Positions 46,920 through 56,360 of a DNA stretch of 64,000 nt are shown piece after piece. The DNA comes from Paraburkholderia solisilvae. Lineage in GTDB: Bacteria; Pseudomonadota; Gammaproteobacteria; Burkholderiales; Burkholderiaceae. The notes under the pieces were generated by a model. The model saw only the letters and a program-made list of their open reading frames with translations. It made no database searches and was not told the origin of the DNA. The position numbers were made by a program, and so were the translations under genes. The stretch is from NCBI RefSeq assembly GCF_902859875.1, contig NZ_CADIKF010000035.1, positions 1 through 64,000 of the forward strand, written 5' to 3'. The number at the start of each line of letters is the position of its first letter. Position 1 is the first letter of the stretch.

Positions 46920-49312
46920 GAGCGGCTCCGTGGCGCGTCTGCCGCGCGTTGAGTGCGCATCGCGCGCACCGCGCCGACCGCGCTGAGAATCGCTTCGCTG
47001 GTCGCCGGCGCGTTCAGCGGCGGATTCACTGTGTAGTCCGCGACGCTCGCCACCGCATCGCGGATCGCGAAAAACACCGAGAGCGGCAACAACAGCGGCG
47101 GCTCGCCAACCGCCTTCGAGCGGTGAATGCTGTCCTCCGCATTGCGGTTTTTGAACAGGTTCACGCGGAAGTCCGGCGGCATATCGTTGACGGTCGGAAT
47201 CTTGTAGGTGGACGGCGCATGCGTCATCAGCTTGCCCGTCTGGTTCCACCACAGCTCTTCGGTGGTGAGCCAGCCCATGCCCTGGATAAACGCGCCTTCG
47301 ACCTGGCCGATGTCGAGCGCCGGATTCAGCGATGCGCCGACATCGTGCAACGCATCCGCGCGCAATACGCGCATCTCTCCGGTCAGCGTGTCGATCACCA
47401 CCTCGGAGACGGCTGCGCCATACGAGTAGTAAAAGAACGGGCGGCCTTGCAGCTTCGCCTGATCCCAATAGAGCTTCGGCGTCGCGTAGAAACCGTCTGA
47501 CCACAACTGCACGCGCGCGAGATACGCGTTCGCGATCACTTCGTCGAACGGCACCACCACATCGGCGACCCTCACGCTGTCGTTCGCAAAGCGCACCGCG
47601 GCGGCCTCCACCTGAGCGGCGCCGTAGCGCCCGGCCGCAAACGCGGCGAGCCGCTCGCGCAACTGGCGCGCGGCATCCTGCGCGGCCTTGCCGTTCAGAT
47701 CCGAACCGGTCGATGCGGCCGTCGCCGACGTATTCGCGACCTTGCTCGTATCGGTCGCCGTCACGCGCACCCGGCCAAAGCGGATACCGAGCTCATGCGC
47801 GACGACCTGCGCGACCTTCGTATTGAGCCCCTGCCCCATCTCCGTGCCGCCGTGATTCACGAGCACCGAGCCGTCGGTGTAGATATGCACGAGCGCGCCG
47901 GCCTGGTTGAAGTGCGTGACATTGAACGCGATGCCGAACTTCACCGGTGTCAGCGCGATGCCTTTTTTCAGCACGCCGTTGTGCGCGTTGAATTCACGAA
48001 TCGCCGCACGGCGCGCGCGGTAATCGCTGCTCGCTTCGAGCTCGCCGATCAGCTCGTGCAACACGTTGTCTTCGACAATCTGGCCGTACGGCGTCTGGTT
48101 GCGCTCCGTCTTGCCGTACAGATTGCGGCGCCGCACGTCGAGCGGATCGAGTCCGAGCGAGCGCGCGACATTGTCGACGATATATTCGATCGCGAACGCG
48201 CCCTGCGGTCCGCCGAAGCCGCGAAACGCGGTGTTCGACTGCGTGTTGGTCTTGCCGCAGAAGCCCGCGATCGAGACGTCCGGCAGCCAGTACGCGTTAT
48301 CGAAGTGGCACACTGCGCGCGTCATCACCGGGCCCGACAGATCGGCGGAAAAACCGCAGCGCGACGTCATGTCGACCGACACGCCTTCGATCGTACCGTC
48401 GTCGTCGTAGCCGACTTCATACGCGTAGTGGAAATCGTGCCGCTTGCCGGTGATCATCATGTCGTCGTCGCGGTCCGGGCGCAGCTTTACCGGGCACAGC
48501 AGCTTCCATGCGGCCAGCGCCGCGCAGCACGCGAACAGCCCCGATTGCGATTCCTTGCCGCCGAAGCCGCCGCCCATGCGCCGGCATTCGACCAGCACGT
48601 TGTGCGACGCGACGTTCAGCACATGCGCGACCAGATGCTGCATCTCGGTCGGATGCTGCGTCGAGCACCAGACATGCATGCCGTCGTCGTCCTTCGGCAC
48701 CGCGTACGCGATCTGCCCTTCCAGATAGAACTGCTCCTGGCCGCCGAGCAACATCTCGCCGGCCTCGCGATGCGCGGCGCGCGCGATCTTCGTGCCGGCT
48801 TCGCCGCGCGCGAGCTTCAGCGGCGGGATCACGCTCTGGTTTGCCGCGCGCGCCTGCTGCGCGGTCAGCACCGCGGGCAGTTCCTCGTAGACGATCTCCG
48901 CGCGACGTGCCGCGCGCCGCGCGGTGTCATGCGAGGTCGCGACGACGATAAACATCGGCTGGCCGACATACTGGACGACGCCATCGGCCAGCACCGGGTC
49001 GTCGCCTTTGACGATCGGCGCGCAGTCGTTGTGGCCGGGAATGTCCCCGGCGGTGAATACCGCGACGACGCCCGGCGTCGCGCGCACCTTGTCGAACGAC
49101 ATCGACACGATTTTCGCGTGCGGCTTCTGCGACAGGCCCAGCGCCGCGTGAAGCGTACCGGCGACCACCGGGATATCGTCGGTATAGGTCGCGCGGCCGG
49201 CCACGTGCAGATGCGCGGACTCGTGCGGGCGCGACACATGCACCTGGGTGAAATCGGCTAGGTCGGCGAGTTCCTGCGCGTCTTTCAGGAACGGTTCGGC
49301 TTGCTGGTTCAT
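46916..49312 (-). CDS. xdhB: Xanthine dehydrogenase, molybdopterin-binding subunit
   Basis: 798 aa. It binds the molybdenum cofactor and carries the active site that hydroxylates hypoxanthine and xanthine to urate. Segments: GRATYTDDIP (start of domain III), QEQFYLEGQIAYAVP, CRRMGGGFGGKESQ (Moco contact), FRGFGGPQGAFAIEYI, VNHGGTEMGQGLNTKV, and the catalytic Glu in KAVGEPPLLLPLSVFFAIRDA. Stop overlaps xdhC start. There are 181 bp to xdhA upstream, filled partly by a 13-bp array. Cytoplasmic; partner of XdhA. Confidence 0.95.
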   Translation of the reverse strand: MNQQAEPFLKDAQELADLADFTQVHVSRPHESAHLHVAGRATYTDDIPVVAGTLHAALGLSQKPHAKIVSMSFDKVRATPGVVAVFTAGDIPGHNDCAPIVKGDDPVLADGVVQYVGQPMFIVVATSHDTARRAARRAEIVYEELPAVLTAQQARAANQSVIPPLKLARGEAGTKIARAAHREAGEMLLGGQEQFYLEGQIAYAVPKDDDGMHVWCSTQHPTEMQHLVAHVLNVASHNVLVECRRMGGGFGGKESQSGLFACCAALAAWKLLCPVKLRPDRDDDMMITGKRHDFHYAYEVGYDDDGTIEGVSVDMTSRCGFSADLSGPVMTRAVCHFDNAYWLPDVSIAGFCGKTNTQSNTAFRGFGGPQGAFAIEYIVDNVARSLGLDPLDVRRRNLYGKTERNQTPYGQIVEDNVLHELIGELEASSDYRARRAAIREFNAHNGVLKKGIALTPVKFGIAFNVTHFNQAGALVHIYTDGSVLVNHGGTEMGQGLNTKVAQVVAHELGIRFGRVRVTATDTSKVANTSATAASTGSDLNGKAAQDAARQLRERLAAFAAGRYGAAQVEAAAVRFANDSVRVADVVVPFDEVIANAYLARVQLWSDGFYATPKLYWDQAKLQGRPFFYYSYGAAVSEVVIDTLTGEMRVLRADALHDVGASLNPALDIGQVEGAFIQGMGWLTTEELWWNQTGKLMTHAPSTYKIPTVNDMPPDFRVNLFKNRNAEDSIHRSKAVGEPPLLLPLSVFFAIRDAVASVADYTVNPPLNAPATSEAILSAVGAVRAMRTQRAADAPRSRS

Positions 49313-49410
49313 GCGGATACATCTCCGTTGCTGACTCGGCGCGCGCGACGTGCGCTCGAGCGTTCGTATTCAGTTCGTCTGCGTGGGATGCCGCGACGTG
49401 GTTCTGTTTG

Positions 49411-49488
49411 GCGGTTCTGCGCGGCGCTTCCATGCAGTGCTTCCGTGCCGCGCTTCTGTGCCGCGCTTCCGCGCGGCGGCTTTCCACC
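49411..49488. repeat. 6 x 13-bp tandem array between xdhA and xdhB
   Basis: Contiguous units including GTGCTTCCGTGCC, GCGCTTCTGTGCC and GCGCTTCCGCGCG; the last unit ends about 6 bp from the xdhA stop codon at 49494. It fills most of the intercistronic space. Confidence 0.85.
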
Positions 49489-49493
49489 GCCGG

Positions 49494-51023
49494 TCATTCA
49501 AAAGCCGCTGCCGCCTCGACCGCGCGCACATCGAGCGCCGCCTTCGGCAACGGATCGTGTGGCCGCGTTTCGAGCCAGAAGCGATACATCGTGTTCTTCG
49601 CCGCCTCGAGCCGGTATGCATCCGTCGCGCGCATATCGGAGAGCGGTGCATAGTCTTTCGCGAGCGCGAGCATCGCCGCCTGCGCGGTCGCTTCGTGCCA
49701 GTCCGCGTCCTTGAGCACGCTTTCCGCGTGCGTCGCGCGCTTCGGCGTCGCCGCCATCCCGCCGAATGCGATGCGCGGCTCGCGGATCACATCGCCATCC
49801 GCGACAAACGAGAATGCCGCGCACACCGCCGAGATATCGGAATCGAAGCGCTTCGAAATCTTGTAGGTGCGAAAGCGCAGGTCCTTTCGCGCGCCGGCGC
49901 GGGTCGGCACCTTCAGCGCGGCGACGAACTCATGCTCCGCCATATCCTTCTTCTGGTACGCGAGGTACAGGTCTTCGAGCGGCAGCTCGCGCTCGGTATC
50001 ACCGCCGCGCACCACGACGCGCGCGCCCAGCGCGATCAGGCCCGGCATCGAGTCGCCGATCGGCGAGCCGTTCGCGACATTGCCGCCGAGCGTGCCCGCA
50101 TTGCGGATCGGCAGCGACGCGAAGCGCTGCCACATCTCGGTGAGCTCCGGGTAGTGCTTCGCGAGCGCCGCATACGCGGCTTCCACGGTGACGCCCGCGC
50201 CGATGCGCAACCAGCCGTCAGCCGTCTCGATGTTCCGCAGCTCGGCAATCTGCCCGACATAGACGACGTCGCCCAGCTCACGCATCTGCTTCGTGACCCA
50301 CAAGCCGATGTCGGTGCTGCCCGCGAGAATGCGCGTGGCCGGCCTGTCCTGCTTGATCCGCGCGAGCGCGTCGACGGTGCGCGGCGCGGCGAAATGCTGG
50401 CCGGCGTGGTCGTATGCGAAGGTCGCGTCGCGCTCGAGCGACAGCAGCGCGCGCGACAGCGCCGCGGTATCGACGGGCGCGGCCGGCGCGGGCAGCTGGA
50501 ACATGCGCTGCGCTGCGTCGACGATCGGCCGGTAGCCGGTGCAGCGGCACAGATTGCCGGTCAGCGCGTTGCTCACCTCGTCGCGCGTCGGCACCGTGCG
50601 ATTCGCGCCGCCGCACTGCTCGCCGTATTCATGGCCGTGCTTCTTGTACAGCGCCCACATCGACATCACGAAGCCCGGCGTGCAGAACCCGCATTGCGAG
50701 CCGTGGCATTCGACCAGCGCCTGCTGCACCGGATGCAGCGAGCCGTCCGGCTGGCGCAGGTCCTCGACGGTAAACAGCGCGCGGCCGTCGAGCGTCGGCA
50801 GAAACTGGATGCACGCGTTGACCGCCTTGAAGCTGACGCCGCCCAGTTCGTCGCGCTCGCCGATCACGACCGTGCATGCGCCGCAGTCGCCTTCCGCGCA
50901 GCCTTCCTTGGTGCCGGTGCAGCGCGCGTCTTCGCGCAGGTATTGCAGGACGGTGCGGGTAACCGGCGCGTCGCTGATTTCGCGGATCGCATGGCGGTGA
51001 TAGAAGCGGATCGGCTGGCTCAT
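49494..51023 (-). CDS. xdhA: Xanthine dehydrogenase, [2Fe-2S]/FAD subunit
   Basis: 509 aa from ATG 51023 (MSQPIRFYHRHAIREISD), chosen by family similarity; the longer open frame upstream is spurious. Plant-type cluster CTGTKEGCAEGDCGACTVV (about 44-62) and second cluster CHGSQCGFCTPG with NLCRCTGYRPIVDAA. FAD domain: RILAGSTDIGLWVTKQ, ASLPIRNAGTLGGNVANGSPIGDSMPGLIALGA, and CO dehydrogenase C-terminal domain. It shuttles electrons from the Mo site in XdhB to NAD+. First gene of xdhABC; the 372-bp region upstream is shared with a divergent MFS gene. Confidence 0.95.
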   Translation of the reverse strand: MSQPIRFYHRHAIREISDAPVTRTVLQYLREDARCTGTKEGCAEGDCGACTVVIGERDELGGVSFKAVNACIQFLPTLDGRALFTVEDLRQPDGSLHPVQQALVECHGSQCGFCTPGFVMSMWALYKKHGHEYGEQCGGANRTVPTRDEVSNALTGNLCRCTGYRPIVDAAQRMFQLPAPAAPVDTAALSRALLSLERDATFAYDHAGQHFAAPRTVDALARIKQDRPATRILAGSTDIGLWVTKQMRELGDVVYVGQIAELRNIETADGWLRIGAGVTVEAAYAALAKHYPELTEMWQRFASLPIRNAGTLGGNVANGSPIGDSMPGLIALGARVVVRGGDTERELPLEDLYLAYQKKDMAEHEFVAALKVPTRAGARKDLRFRTYKISKRFDSDISAVCAAFSFVADGDVIREPRIAFGGMAATPKRATHAESVLKDADWHEATAQAAMLALAKDYAPLSDMRATDAYRLEAAKNTMYRFWLETRPHDPLPKAALDVRAVEAAAAFE

Positions 51024-51395
51024 GACTCGTGTCTCGTAACGATTTGTTCTGCACCCGCGCAGGCGGCGCGGATAAGGCGGCGGGGGAATGGTTTGAACGC
51101 TATCACCGGCCAACGCGCGAACCCATAGCGCGATCGGCATGCAGCACATATGGCCAGAAAGATATTGAGATAGATAAACGGCCCGTCGGCGCTTATATCG
51201 CACGGTCTGTTTCAACCCGCTTCGCCTTTGAATACGCCGCTTCGGCCAAATGCGTGCGACGCCGGGTGGTGACGCCGCGTCGCCGACGCCTGATCTGACA
51301 CGCTGATACCGGGTATTTTTTAAGCACGTGCTGCAGAAGTACGGCTTCCGTGGGAAAATCACGGTCTTTCGCCGGTTTCAATTCTCGTTTTCCCC
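51024..51395. promoter_or_regulatory. Divergent control region between xdhA and the MFS transporter gene
   Basis: 372 bp with no gene. It contains the 10-bp palindrome AGCACGTGCT at 51323-51332 (64 bp before the MFS start) next to TATTTTTTA, and AT-rich patches at 51160-51215. Must hold promoters for both units. No known regulator motif was identified with confidence. Confidence 0.4.
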
Positions 51396-52637
51396 ATGTC
51401 CGCCGATTCTCCCGCCGATTCCCCCTCATCGGGCGCGCCGCGCTCGCCGCGCAATGAATTTGCGACCACGTTGCAGATCATTCCGGTCGTTTTCTTCACG
51501 TTCGTCTGCTACCTGACCATCGGCATTCCGCTTGCGGTGCTGCCGGGCTACGTGCACAACGATCTCGGTTTCAGCGCGGTAGTCGCGGGCCTCGCGATCA
51601 GCGTGCAGTACCTCGCCACGCTTGCGTCGCGCGCGCTCGCCGGCCGTTCGGCCGATACGCTCGGACCGAAGAAGACGGTGTCGAACGGGCTGATCGCGTG
51701 CGGCGCAAGCGGCATCGGCCTGCTGCTCGCCGCGCTCACCGGGCACTGGCCCGCGCTGAGCCTCACGCTGCTGGTGATGAGCCGGCTCGTGCTCGGCTTC
51801 GGCGAAAGCCTGTGCGGCACGGGCGCGATCTTGTGGGGCATCGGCCGCGTGGGCACCGCGAACAACGCGCGCGTGATCTCCTGGAACGGTATCGCCACGT
51901 ACGGCGCGCTCGCCATCGGCGCGCCGTTCGGTGTAGTGATTGCACGCGACATCGGCTTCGCGGCACTCGGCGTCGCGGTCATCGCGCTGGCGGCGACGGG
52001 CTTCGCGCTCGCGCGCCTCGTGCCCACCGTGCCGCTCGTGCACGGCGAGCGGATGTCGTACCGCAGCGTGTTCGCGCGGGTGCTGCCGCACGGCCTCGGG
52101 CTCGCGCTCGGTTCCGCGGGCTTCGGCTCGATCGCCACCTTCATTACGTTGTTCTATGCGGCGCGGCATTGGCCGAACGCGGCGCTGTCGCTGACGCTGT
52201 TCGGCACGATGTTTATCGGCGCGCGTCTGCTGTTCGCGAATACGATCAAGACGTACGGCGGGTTTCGCGTCGCGATCGCATCGTTTTCACTCGAATGCGT
52301 CGGTCTGCTGCTGCTGTGGCTCGCGCCGGTGCCGCACGTCGCGCTGGCGGGCGCCGCGCTGACCGGCTTCGGCTTCGCGCTGGTGTTCCCGGCGCTCGGC
52401 GTCGAAGCCGTCGGACTCGTGCCGCCGGCGAGCCGCGGCGCGGCGTTGTCCGCGTATTCGGTGTTTCTGGATTTGTCGCTTGGCATTACCGGACCGCTCG
52501 CCGGGTATATTGCCGGCGAGTTCGGATATGGCTCGGTGTATCTGTTCGCGGCCATCTCGGCCGCGGCGGCGATTGCGCTGACCACCGTTCTTTACCAGCG
52601 GCAGGCGCGCGTGAGCGGACCGTCGGCGGTGGTTTGA
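51396..52637 (+). CDS. MFS transporter (YhhS-like)
   Basis: 413 aa with 12 predicted TM helices. Characteristic segments: GIPLAVLPGYVHNDLGFSAVVAGLAISVQYLATLASR and RALAGRSADTLGPKK (MFS loop 2-3 motif A), GESLCGTGAILWGIGRVG, FPALGVEAVGLVPP. Matches the UPF0226/YhhS group of arabinose/drug-exporter-like MFS proteins. Divergent from xdhA, so a role in purine or urate movement is possible but unproven. Confidence 0.88.
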   Translation: MSADSPADSPSSGAPRSPRNEFATTLQIIPVVFFTFVCYLTIGIPLAVLPGYVHNDLGFSAVVAGLAISVQYLATLASRALAGRSADTLGPKKTVSNGLIACGASGIGLLLAALTGHWPALSLTLLVMSRLVLGFGESLCGTGAILWGIGRVGTANNARVISWNGIATYGALAIGAPFGVVIARDIGFAALGVAVIALAATGFALARLVPTVPLVHGERMSYRSVFARVLPHGLGLALGSAGFGSIATFITLFYAARHWPNAALSLTLFGTMFIGARLLFANTIKTYGGFRVAIASFSLECVGLLLLWLAPVPHVALAGAALTGFGFALVFPALGVEAVGLVPPASRGAALSAYSVFLDLSLGITGPLAGYIAGEFGYGSVYLFAAISAAAAIALTTVLYQRQARVSGPSAVV

Positions 52638-52729
52638 CGAGGTAGCGCGGCCGCCGCATCGGGCGGACGACGCGCGCCGGCCGTCATCGGGCCGCGCACC
52701 CGGCAAACGCGGTCTTGCCGCATTGCGCG

Positions 52730-52819
52730 ACACCGCATTACGCGGCTCAGCATCACACGGCGCAGCGCCGCACGACACGGCATCGCACGGCGCCGCATCC
52801 CACACCACCGAATCTCACG
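52730..52819. repeat. 6 x 15-bp tandem array between convergent genes
   Basis: Six contiguous 15-bp units (for example GCTCAGCATCACACG, ACACGGCATCGCACG) between the MFS stop (52637) and the aminotransferase stop (52856). Confidence 0.75.
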
Positions 52820-52855
52820 CAATCGACGCGCTTCGAATAGCGCGTCGATACAGAC

Positions 52856-54085
52856 TCAATGCGTGCGCGCGTCCGCTTTCGCGCCGCTCGACAACGACTT
52901 CTCCAGCGCCGCGACACCCGCCGGCAAATCCACGCCGACACCCAGATCGACCATCGTCCGCCCGAACGCGTGCACGGTGCGGAACAGGTTGTGCGCGCGG
53001 CACTGCTCACCCATCTGACCGATCCGCACGATCGGCAGACCGAACGATCCGGAGATCTCCACCTGGTGATGGCGCGAGATATGGCCGCAAATATCAGCGG
53101 GGCTCAACGCGCCCGGCGCCTCGATGCCGATCACCGAATTGAGCCGGCATTCATGCGGCGTATAGAGTTGCAAGCCCATCGCGGTAATCGCTTCCTGCAG
53201 CGCGTGCGAGCATTTCAGATGGCGCGCGAAGCGCTTCTCCAGTGTTTCCGCGCAGACAAGCCGCAGCGCCTCATGCAGCGCGAGCACGCCGGACACCGGC
53301 GCGGTGTAGTGATACCCGGCGTTGTGCCAGAAGTTTTCGGCGAGCGATGCATCGAGGCACCAGTGCGCATTCGGGTGCTTGCGCGACTTCACGCGCTCCC
53401 ACGCGGCATCGGAAAACGCGACCAGCGACACGCCCGGGATCGACGACAAGCCCTTCTGCCCGCCGGTGATCACCGCGTCGATGCCCCATGCATCCATCTC
53501 GAGCGGCATCGTGCTCAACGTGCACACCGCATCGACGATAACCAGCGCACCCGCCTCTTTCGCAAGCGCGGCAATCTGCTGCAGATGATGATTCCACACG
53601 GTGTTCGACGTTTCGCCCTGCACGATCGTGACGACTTCAGGACGCTCGCGGCGAATCGCCGCGGCGACTTCCTCGAGGCTCGCGACCGCGCGGTCCGACA
53701 CCTCGAGCAGCGACACCTGCGCGCCGACGCGGCGGCCCATCTCGGCCATCCGCTCGCTGAAAAAACCATTCTTGATGCTGAGCATGCGCGTGCCGGACCA
53801 CGCGAGATTCGAGATTGCCATTTCCATCGCGGCCGAACCCGGCCCGGCCACGCCGAGCACCCATTTCGAATTCGTCTGGAACACGTAGCGGGCCATCGTC
53901 TTCACTTGCCCGACCACCTTCGCCATCGTGCCGCCGAGGTGGTTGATCACAATCGCGTTCGCCTTCGCGACCGCGGCGGGAATCGGCACGGGGCCGGCGC
54001 CCATCATCAGCAGCGGTTCTTCGGGCAGGATCGCATCGAGTGATTCGACCTCGGGACAGGGAACGGTGAACGGTGTAGTGGACAT
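52856..54085 (-). CDS. Class V aminotransferase (alanine/serine-glyoxylate type)
   Basis: 409 aa from ATG 54085 (MSTTPFTVPCPEV). PLP-enzyme features: LLMMGAGPVPIPAAV, GVAGPGSAAMEMAISNL, the QGETSNTVWNH segment, VDAVCTLSTMPLEMDAWGIDAVITGGQKGLSSIPG with the Schiff-base Lys in GGQKG, and NAGYHYTAPVSGVLAL. Family members convert glyoxylate to glycine with alanine, serine or (S)-ureidoglycine as donor (AGXT, SPT, PucG). The nearby xanthine dehydrogenase genes make the ureidoglycine-glyoxylate reaction a serious alternative. A bidirectional terminator separates it from aspD. Confidence 0.9.
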   Translation of the reverse strand: MSTTPFTVPCPEVESLDAILPEEPLLMMGAGPVPIPAAVAKANAIVINHLGGTMAKVVGQVKTMARYVFQTNSKWVLGVAGPGSAAMEMAISNLAWSGTRMLSIKNGFFSERMAEMGRRVGAQVSLLEVSDRAVASLEEVAAAIRRERPEVVTIVQGETSNTVWNHHLQQIAALAKEAGALVIVDAVCTLSTMPLEMDAWGIDAVITGGQKGLSSIPGVSLVAFSDAAWERVKSRKHPNAHWCLDASLAENFWHNAGYHYTAPVSGVLALHEALRLVCAETLEKRFARHLKCSHALQEAITAMGLQLYTPHECRLNSVIGIEAPGALSPADICGHISRHHQVEISGSFGLPIVRIGQMGEQCRAHNLFRTVHAFGRTMVDLGVGVDLPAGVAALEKSLSSGAKADARTH

Positions 54086-54114
54086 GGTCGGTTGGCAAAC
54101 GGATGATGGTCGGC

Positions 54115-54191
54115 GAACAAAACAAACGCGAGGCATGCGCGAAGCAAACGCGAGACAACACGCAAGGCAAACGCGAAGCAAAACGCGAGGC
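54115..54191. repeat. Six degenerate 11-13 bp tandem units upstream of the aminotransferase gene
   Basis: Variants of AAACGCGAAGC / AAACGCGAGGC repeat in tandem within the 5' region of the aminotransferase transcript, 30-106 bp from its start codon. Confidence 0.65.
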
Positions 54192-54217
54192 GGCTCATGC
54201 AGGCGCCCAATGCAGGC

Positions 54218-54264
54218 GGTAAAAACAGACCCGCCGGCAGGTCGCCGGCGGGTCGCTTTTTACC
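54218..54264. terminator. Strong bidirectional terminator after aspD
   Basis: GACCCGCCGGC-AGGTC-GCCGGCGGGTC (54228-54254), perfect 11-bp stem with 5-nt loop, flanked by GGTAAAAACA on the left and GCTTTTTACC on the right, so both strands carry a T-tract. It ends the aspT-aspT-aspD transcript about 115 bp beyond aspD. Confidence 0.88.
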
Positions 54265-54368
54265 GCGTGGTCCGATCATTCACCGATCCGCGCGAATGTG
54301 CAAGTTTTTTGACAGCGCACGGACTTCGCAATCACGCGTTTTCAACGTGACCATGGCAAGAACCGCGA

Positions 54369-56045
54369 TCACTTCACCTTGCTCTTGTCGAGGTGCTTGC
54401 CGGTCGCCGCATTGAAACGCTCGACATACTCCTCGATCAGCTTGCGCACCGCGCGGCCGATCAGCCGGTAGTCCGACTCGTTCAGGTTCGCAAGCGACAC
54501 CCGCCCGGACGGGTGCGGCGTGCCGAAGCCGCGCCCCGGCAGCAGCACGACGCGGGCTTCGCGCGCGAGACGGAACAGCAGTTCGGACGGCTGCGTGTTC
54601 TTCTTGATCCACTCGACAAACTCGCGCCCGTGCGCGCGTTCGCCCAGAAACTCCATATCGAGGATCGTGTAGTAGTCGACCTGATTCGGATCGTCGTCGT
54701 CGAACGAGATGCCGATCTCTTCATACAGCGCGCGCTTGCGGCTGCGAATCAGGCGCTTGAGCGCGCACTTGTAGGCATCGGGCGTATCCATCAGCGAGAA
54801 CAGCGAAAACAGCACCATCTGCACCTGCTGCGGCGTCGACAGGCCCGCGGTGTGATTCAGCGCGACGGTGCGGCTGTCGGCCACCAGCCGGTCGATAAAC
54901 TTGAGCTTGTCCGGCTCGGTCGTGATCGACTCGTAGCGGCCGTGCAGTTCCTTTTTCACGTCCTTCGGCAGCTCGGCGATCAGCCGGTCGAGCACGTTGT
55001 CGCGATGCGTCGCGATCGCGCCGAGACGCCAGCCGGTCGCACCGAAGTACTTCGAATACGAATACACCAGAATGGTGTTCTTCGGCGCGAGCGCGAAGAG
55101 CGACACGAAATTGTCGGCGAACGTGCCGTACACATCGTCGGTGAGCAGGATCAGATCCGGCCGCTCCTTCACGATATCGGCGATCTGCTCGAGGCTCTCG
55201 TCGCTGATTCTCACCGACGGCGGGTTGCTCGGATTGACGAGGAAAAACGCCTTCACCTTCGGATCGCGCAGCTTGTCGAGTTCGGCCTTCGAGTACTGCC
55301 AGTTATTTTCGACAGCCGCGTTCAGATTGATCACGTTCAGCTGATAGTCGTTCAGACGCGGAATCTCGATGTACGGCGTGAAGATCGGCATGCCGAGCGC
55401 GATCGTGTCGCCGGCCCGGATCAACCGGTTCTCGCGCATCGTATTGAAGATGTAGGTCATCGCCGCGGTGCCGCCTTCGACCGCGAAGACATCGAACTCG
55501 CCGACGAACGGGTGCTTGCCGATCATCTCGCGCCGCAAGTATTGCCCGACGATAATCTCCGAGAGCTTGAGCATCCGGTCCGGCACCGGGTAGTTCGACG
55601 CGAGAATGCCCTCGCACATCTCGTAGAGGAAGTCGCCGGCCGACAGCCCCAGCTGATCGCGCACGTACGACACCGCGCCGCGCAGAAAGTCGATGCCGGG
55701 CACACCCCGGTTCTCGCGCAGAAACAGTTCGAAGCGCTCGGTCAGGCCGTCGCGTTTCGGAAAGCCGCCGACGCCCTCCGGCATATGCGCGAACGAGCGC
55801 TCCGCTTCGCGCATCGCAAAGAGACCCAGTTGCCAGAAGCCATGGCGCGGAATGGTCGCGAGAAAGTTCGGGTTGCCGCGGCCCGCATTGAGCATCGCGC
55901 TATTCGCAGGACGTTCGACCGCGCCGCCGCCCGCCGCCTTGATCAGTTCGTCCTTGAACTCGAACGGGCTCAGTGCGGCGAGCTTCGCCTGTTCGCTGCT
56001 GCTCGCGCCGTCTGCCGCGCTGCTTGACGATTTGCCCTTTGTCAT
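54369..56045 (-). CDS. aspD: Aspartate 4-decarboxylase / aspartate aminotransferase (PLP)
   Basis: 558 aa from ATG 56045 (MTKGKSSSSAAD) with GGAGGA upstream. Fold-type I PLP enzyme: LNAGRGNPNFLATIPRHGFWQLG, AVEGGTAAMTYIF, FFLVNPSNPPSVRISDESL, LLTDDVYGTFADNF, and Schiff-base Lys in VYSYSKYFGATGWRLG. It turns L-aspartate into L-alanine plus CO2. With the AspT exchanger this forms a proton-motive metabolic cycle: aspartate in, alanine out, one cytosolic proton consumed. An N-terminal Ser/Ala-rich stretch (~20 residues) precedes the enzyme domain. Third gene after two aspT paralogues; 315 bp upstream include a 12-bp array. Confidence 0.93.
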   Translation of the reverse strand: MTKGKSSSSAADGASSSEQAKLAALSPFEFKDELIKAAGGGAVERPANSAMLNAGRGNPNFLATIPRHGFWQLGLFAMREAERSFAHMPEGVGGFPKRDGLTERFELFLRENRGVPGIDFLRGAVSYVRDQLGLSAGDFLYEMCEGILASNYPVPDRMLKLSEIIVGQYLRREMIGKHPFVGEFDVFAVEGGTAAMTYIFNTMRENRLIRAGDTIALGMPIFTPYIEIPRLNDYQLNVINLNAAVENNWQYSKAELDKLRDPKVKAFFLVNPSNPPSVRISDESLEQIADIVKERPDLILLTDDVYGTFADNFVSLFALAPKNTILVYSYSKYFGATGWRLGAIATHRDNVLDRLIAELPKDVKKELHGRYESITTEPDKLKFIDRLVADSRTVALNHTAGLSTPQQVQMVLFSLFSLMDTPDAYKCALKRLIRSRKRALYEEIGISFDDDDPNQVDYYTILDMEFLGERAHGREFVEWIKKNTQPSELLFRLAREARVVLLPGRGFGTPHPSGRVSLANLNESDYRLIGRAVRKLIEEYVERFNAATGKHLDKSKVK

Positions 56046-56360
56046 GATGCGTCCTCCAGTGAATGAGAGAAATGTAGGGGGGCGCCGCCAGGTGGCCCCC
56101 ATGCGCCGTCTCGTCGCGCGCGCCGATGCATGGCGGCGATCTCCGTACCGCGGGAACCGGCTGGCGCATGACAACCGGTGCGATGCGCGTGACCTCGCTT
56201 GCGTTGAACCGGACTTAAAACGAGCCTTGAAAACAGGCCTTGGAACGGACCTTGAAGCAGGCCTTGAAGCGAACCTTGAAGCAAGCTGTAAAGCAGGCTG
56301 TAAAGCAGGCCGTGAAGCAGGCTGTAAAGCAGCCCATCAAGCGGCCCCTGAAGCAAACCC
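56046..56360. other. Spacer between aspT and aspD
   Basis: 315 bp, unusually long for genes that function as a pair. About half is the 12-bp array 56224-56367; the rest has no gene. A separate aspD promoter here is possible but no clear consensus was seen. Confidence 0.5.

Noticed and set aside
52730..52819. Extension of the aminotransferase or a His/Ser-rich peptide
   Set aside because: The open frame is a by-product of the 15-bp array and lacks a start signal.
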